Assembly: GCA_937901395.1 (NCBI GenBank)
Contig: CALCDB010000002.1
Location: 1 to 5,888 of the forward strand
Source of the DNA: an uncultured Verrucomicrobiota bacterium
GTDB taxonomy: Bacteria; Verrucomicrobiota; Kiritimatiellia; RFP12; UBA1067
Direction of reading: 5' to 3'
DNA length: 5,888 nt
Of this stretch, positions 4,519-5,888 are shown in pieces. Numbering within the stretch: the first letter of the stretch is position 1; every line of letters starts with the position of its first letter. The translations under genes were made by a program, and so were the position numbers. A model generated the notes under the pieces. It ran no database searches. It was not told the DNA's origin and saw nothing but the letters and a program-made list of their open reading frames with translations.

Positions 4519-5888
4519 TTACTTGGTCGGATCCTTCGCCGAGCAAGTCGGCTGGAAGAACGCCGCCTTGGCCTTGACGCCTTCAGAATCCGTGACCACA
4601 GGGACATCGATCTTTACCGTTTCGCCATCTGCCTGAGCCCAGTTCTGACCCTCGGCGGCCGGAATATTGAGGAACGAACCCTCGGCCTTGATGCCGTACC
4701 AAAGACCCGGCTTCGCAACGAGAGTCGCCTTGCCTTCCTCGTCCGGCGTGAGAATCGTCGCCGCCGCATCGGCATTCTTGAGCTCTACCGCGATTTCGGT
4801 CTTGGCTTCTTCCGTGAACTGCACCGTTACGGTCGTCCCCTCGATTACCGCCTTGAAGAGGTCAACATAGGCCTGCTTGTCGGTCACGACAGTAGGAATG
4901 TTGATCATGGTGAGCTTGTTCTCATTGATCTTGTCCGCCGCCGCCTGCGCCGCTTCCGGCGTATCGTAGGCCTTCGGGACTTCCGGATCGAACGGCTTCA
5001 TCTTTTCGACTGTGAGGCCATCAATCGAGCAGATGTCCTTCGTGGTCTTACCATCGGTGATGATAAGCTTGAGAGTGAAGATCGCATCGTTCTTAAGCCC
5101 GATGTTATTCACACCACACTTGAAGGACTGAATCGTCTCGAAGATGGTCTTGACCGAGACATCATCATAGCCGACAAGTCCGAGGACGCTGATCGCTTCA
5201 CCAGCTTCGCAGCCCGGGAAGGCGATGTCAATCCACTTGCCCTCTTGGAATGCCGCATAGCTACCACCGAGCTTAATCTCGTTATCGCCAATCGCAACAT
5301 TAGAGGTAAGGATGAACTCCGCCTTCCAGTTGTCGTAGCCAACGCCAATCTCGTCAGCCGTGAACTCAACCGCCGCCTCATAGCCCGTAGCCGTAATCTT
5401 ATTGACCGACGCAGTCGGAAGCTTATCGACCGCCTTGAGCGTAACCGTCTGCGTGTCGATTACGTCATCGCCAAGCTTGAGCGTAAGGGTAACTTCGGTA
5501 TCCTCGTCAAGCGCGATGGAAGCCGCGCCGCAAGTGAACGGCGAGACCGTCTTTACCTGCGCCCAAGTAATACCCTCGACAACCGTGAACGAACCACCTG
5601 CAGGGATGTCCGTTGGAAGTTCGTAGATATTCCAGCCCATATCGGCGAACTTGCCGCCGATCGTAATCGCACCAGCAGGAATCGCCTTATCGGCCGTGAG
5701 GACGAAGGAAGCGGTCACATCATCATACGAGGTCGCCTTGTTCTTCGCCGTGTACTCGAACGCGAAGTCGAGTTCTTCCGGCGGAGTTACCGCCTTAACC
5801 TCCGCTTCCGGATAGGTCGTCGACTTGAGCGTCACCGTCTGCGTGTCGATTACGTCATCGCCAAGCTTGAGCGTAAGGGTAACTTCGG
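4519..5888 (-). CDS. Large repeat-containing, probably exported protein (C-terminal part, 5' end outside window)
   Basis: 455 residues are visible, and the reading frame is open to the window edge. The GTG at 5835 is an internal valine within a repeated motif (TQTVTLK) and not the start. The sequence is acidic, rich in Val/Thr/Ala and beta-strand-like, with tandem units of about 130 residues. Each unit carries a YDD/YDN...FxLT segment (5725-5700; 5334-5305), an F-x-C-G motif (about 5538-5527; 5124-5113) and a closing beta-hairpin such as EVTLTLKLGDD. After the second unit come a linker (KMKPFDPEVPKAYDTPEAA) and a different C-terminal region (about 4519-4970), which includes KPGLWYGIKAEG and ends AFFQPTCSAKDPTK. 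No transmembrane anchor, sortase motif or autotransporter barrel is visible at the C terminus. An extracellular or surface location is inferred from composition and repeats. I do not recognise a named family. Confidence 0.85.
   Translation of the reverse strand, partial: EVTLTLKLGDDVIDTQTVTLKSTTYPEAEVKAVTPPEELDFAFEYTAKNKATSYDDVTASFVLTADKAIPAGAITIGGKFADMGWNIYELPTDIPAGGSFTVVEGITWAQVKTVSPFTCGAASIALDEDTEVTLTLKLGDDVIDTQTVTLKAVDKLPTASVNKITATGYEAAVEFTADEIGVGYDNWKAEFILTSNVAIGDNEIKLGGSYAAFQEGKWIDIAFPGCEAGEAISVLGLVGYDDVSVKTIFETIQSFKCGVNNIGLKNDAIFTLKLIITDGKTTKDICSIDGLTVEKMKPFDPEVPKAYDTPEAAQAAADKINENKLTMINIPTVVTDKQAYVDLFKAVIEGTTVTVQFTEEAKTEIAVELKNADAAATILTPDEEGKATLVAKPGLWYGIKAEGSFLNIPAAEGQNWAQADGETVKIDVPVVTDSEGVKAKAAFFQPTCSAKDPTK
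5002..5424 (-). repeat. Tandem domain unit B of the repeat protein (diverged)
   Basis: This unit of about 141 residues, from KLPTASVNKI to GLTVEK, keeps the pattern of unit A but has diverged and carries small insertions (an extended GKWIDIAFPGCEAG region and an extra pair of cysteines). It is the last repeat before the unrelated C-terminal region. Last units of tandem arrays are often the most diverged, which fits. Confidence 0.65.
5425..5820 (-). repeat. Tandem domain unit A of the repeat protein
   Basis: This is a complete unit of about 132 residues, running from TYPEAEVKAV to the end of TVTLKAVD. It aligns with the next unit by YDDVTASFVLT against YDNWKAEFILT, IGGKFA against LGGSYA, PFTCG against SFKCG, and EVTLTLKLGDD against IFTLKLIITDG. 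The preceding partial unit, cut by the window edge, ends with an identical EVTLTLKLGDDVIDTQTVTLK. The array therefore continues upstream. Confidence 0.75.
5434..5498 (-). repeat. Near-identical 65-bp direct repeat, copy 1
   Basis: This matches 5824-5888 with one mismatch (A at 5443 against C at 5833), at an exact offset of 390 bp or 130 codons. It encodes the end of a domain unit (EVTLTLKLGDDVIDTQTVTLK). Outside this block the flanking unit ends differ. Confidence 0.9.
5824..5888 (-). repeat. Near-identical 65-bp direct repeat, copy 2 (cut by window edge)
   Basis: This is the second copy of the block at 5434-5498. Identity continues to the last base of the window, so the true repeat is longer than 65 bp. 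Confidence 0.9.

Noticed and set aside
4500..4540. A possible nth promoter on the minus strand (TTGCTC, 19-nt spacer, TAAGAT).
   Set aside because: Both hexamers are weak, the spacer is long, and the predicted transcript would still begin with the strong hairpin. Not enough to call.
5833..5835. GTG as the start of the repeat protein.
   Set aside because: The frame stays open to the window edge and the upstream codons encode the same EVTLTLKLGDD repeat found internally, so this valine is inside a domain.
1..5888. tRNA, rRNA, CRISPR array, insertion sequence, prophage or defence system.
   Set aside because: No cloverleaf, spaced short repeats, transposase or inverted-repeat ends, or defence-type domain was seen. 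The only long direct repeats are inside the repeat protein.

Overview
Every gene supported here lies on the minus strand, so transcription runs from the right end (5888) to the left end (1). In that order the window holds: the C-terminal part of a large repeat-containing, probably exported protein (stop at 4519); an endonuclease III gene, nth (4459-3818); an A-type flavodiiron flavoprotein gene (3771-2605); a TonB-dependent outer-membrane receptor gene (2621-639) that overlaps the flavoprotein gene by 17 bp; a 310-bp non-coding stretch; the ribosomal protein S10 gene rpsJ (328-20); and the first 7 bases of the next gene, most likely rplC.

The organism is a Gram-negative bacterium, shown by the TonB-dependent receptor, and probably an anaerobe or microaerophile, inferred from the flavodiiron O2/NO reductase. 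The layout of the repeat protein's C-terminal region vaguely recalls proteins of the PVC superphylum (Verrucomicrobia/Kiritimatiellota), and S10 is compatible with that. This placement rests on memory of family style and has low confidence.

The left part is the start of an S10 ribosomal protein operon. Its leader is the most interesting non-coding region. An extended -10 promoter (578-607) lies about 250 nt upstream of rpsJ. The leader between them can form three strong hairpins in series: 524-552, 477-506 and 383-410. The middle one is a perfect 10-bp GC-rich stem followed by a U-rich tract in the rpsJ direction, so it looks like an intrinsic terminator inside the leader. That arrangement suggests attenuation control of the operon, comparable in logic to the L4-controlled S10 leader of gammaproteobacteria.

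The middle part is a stress and iron block. The flavoprotein gene has its own promoter, whose -35 element overlaps the stop codon of nth, and the receptor gene is translationally coupled to it by overlap. A weak terminator after the receptor gene overlaps the rpsJ promoter. A very strong hairpin (4463-4499) separates the repeat protein from nth, and the nth start codon sits immediately after it without a visible ribosome binding site.

The right part encodes a protein built from about 130-residue units. At the DNA level the ends of two successive units are nearly identical over 65 bp, spaced exactly 390 bp apart, and the repeat runs off the window edge, so the true start of this gene lies outside.
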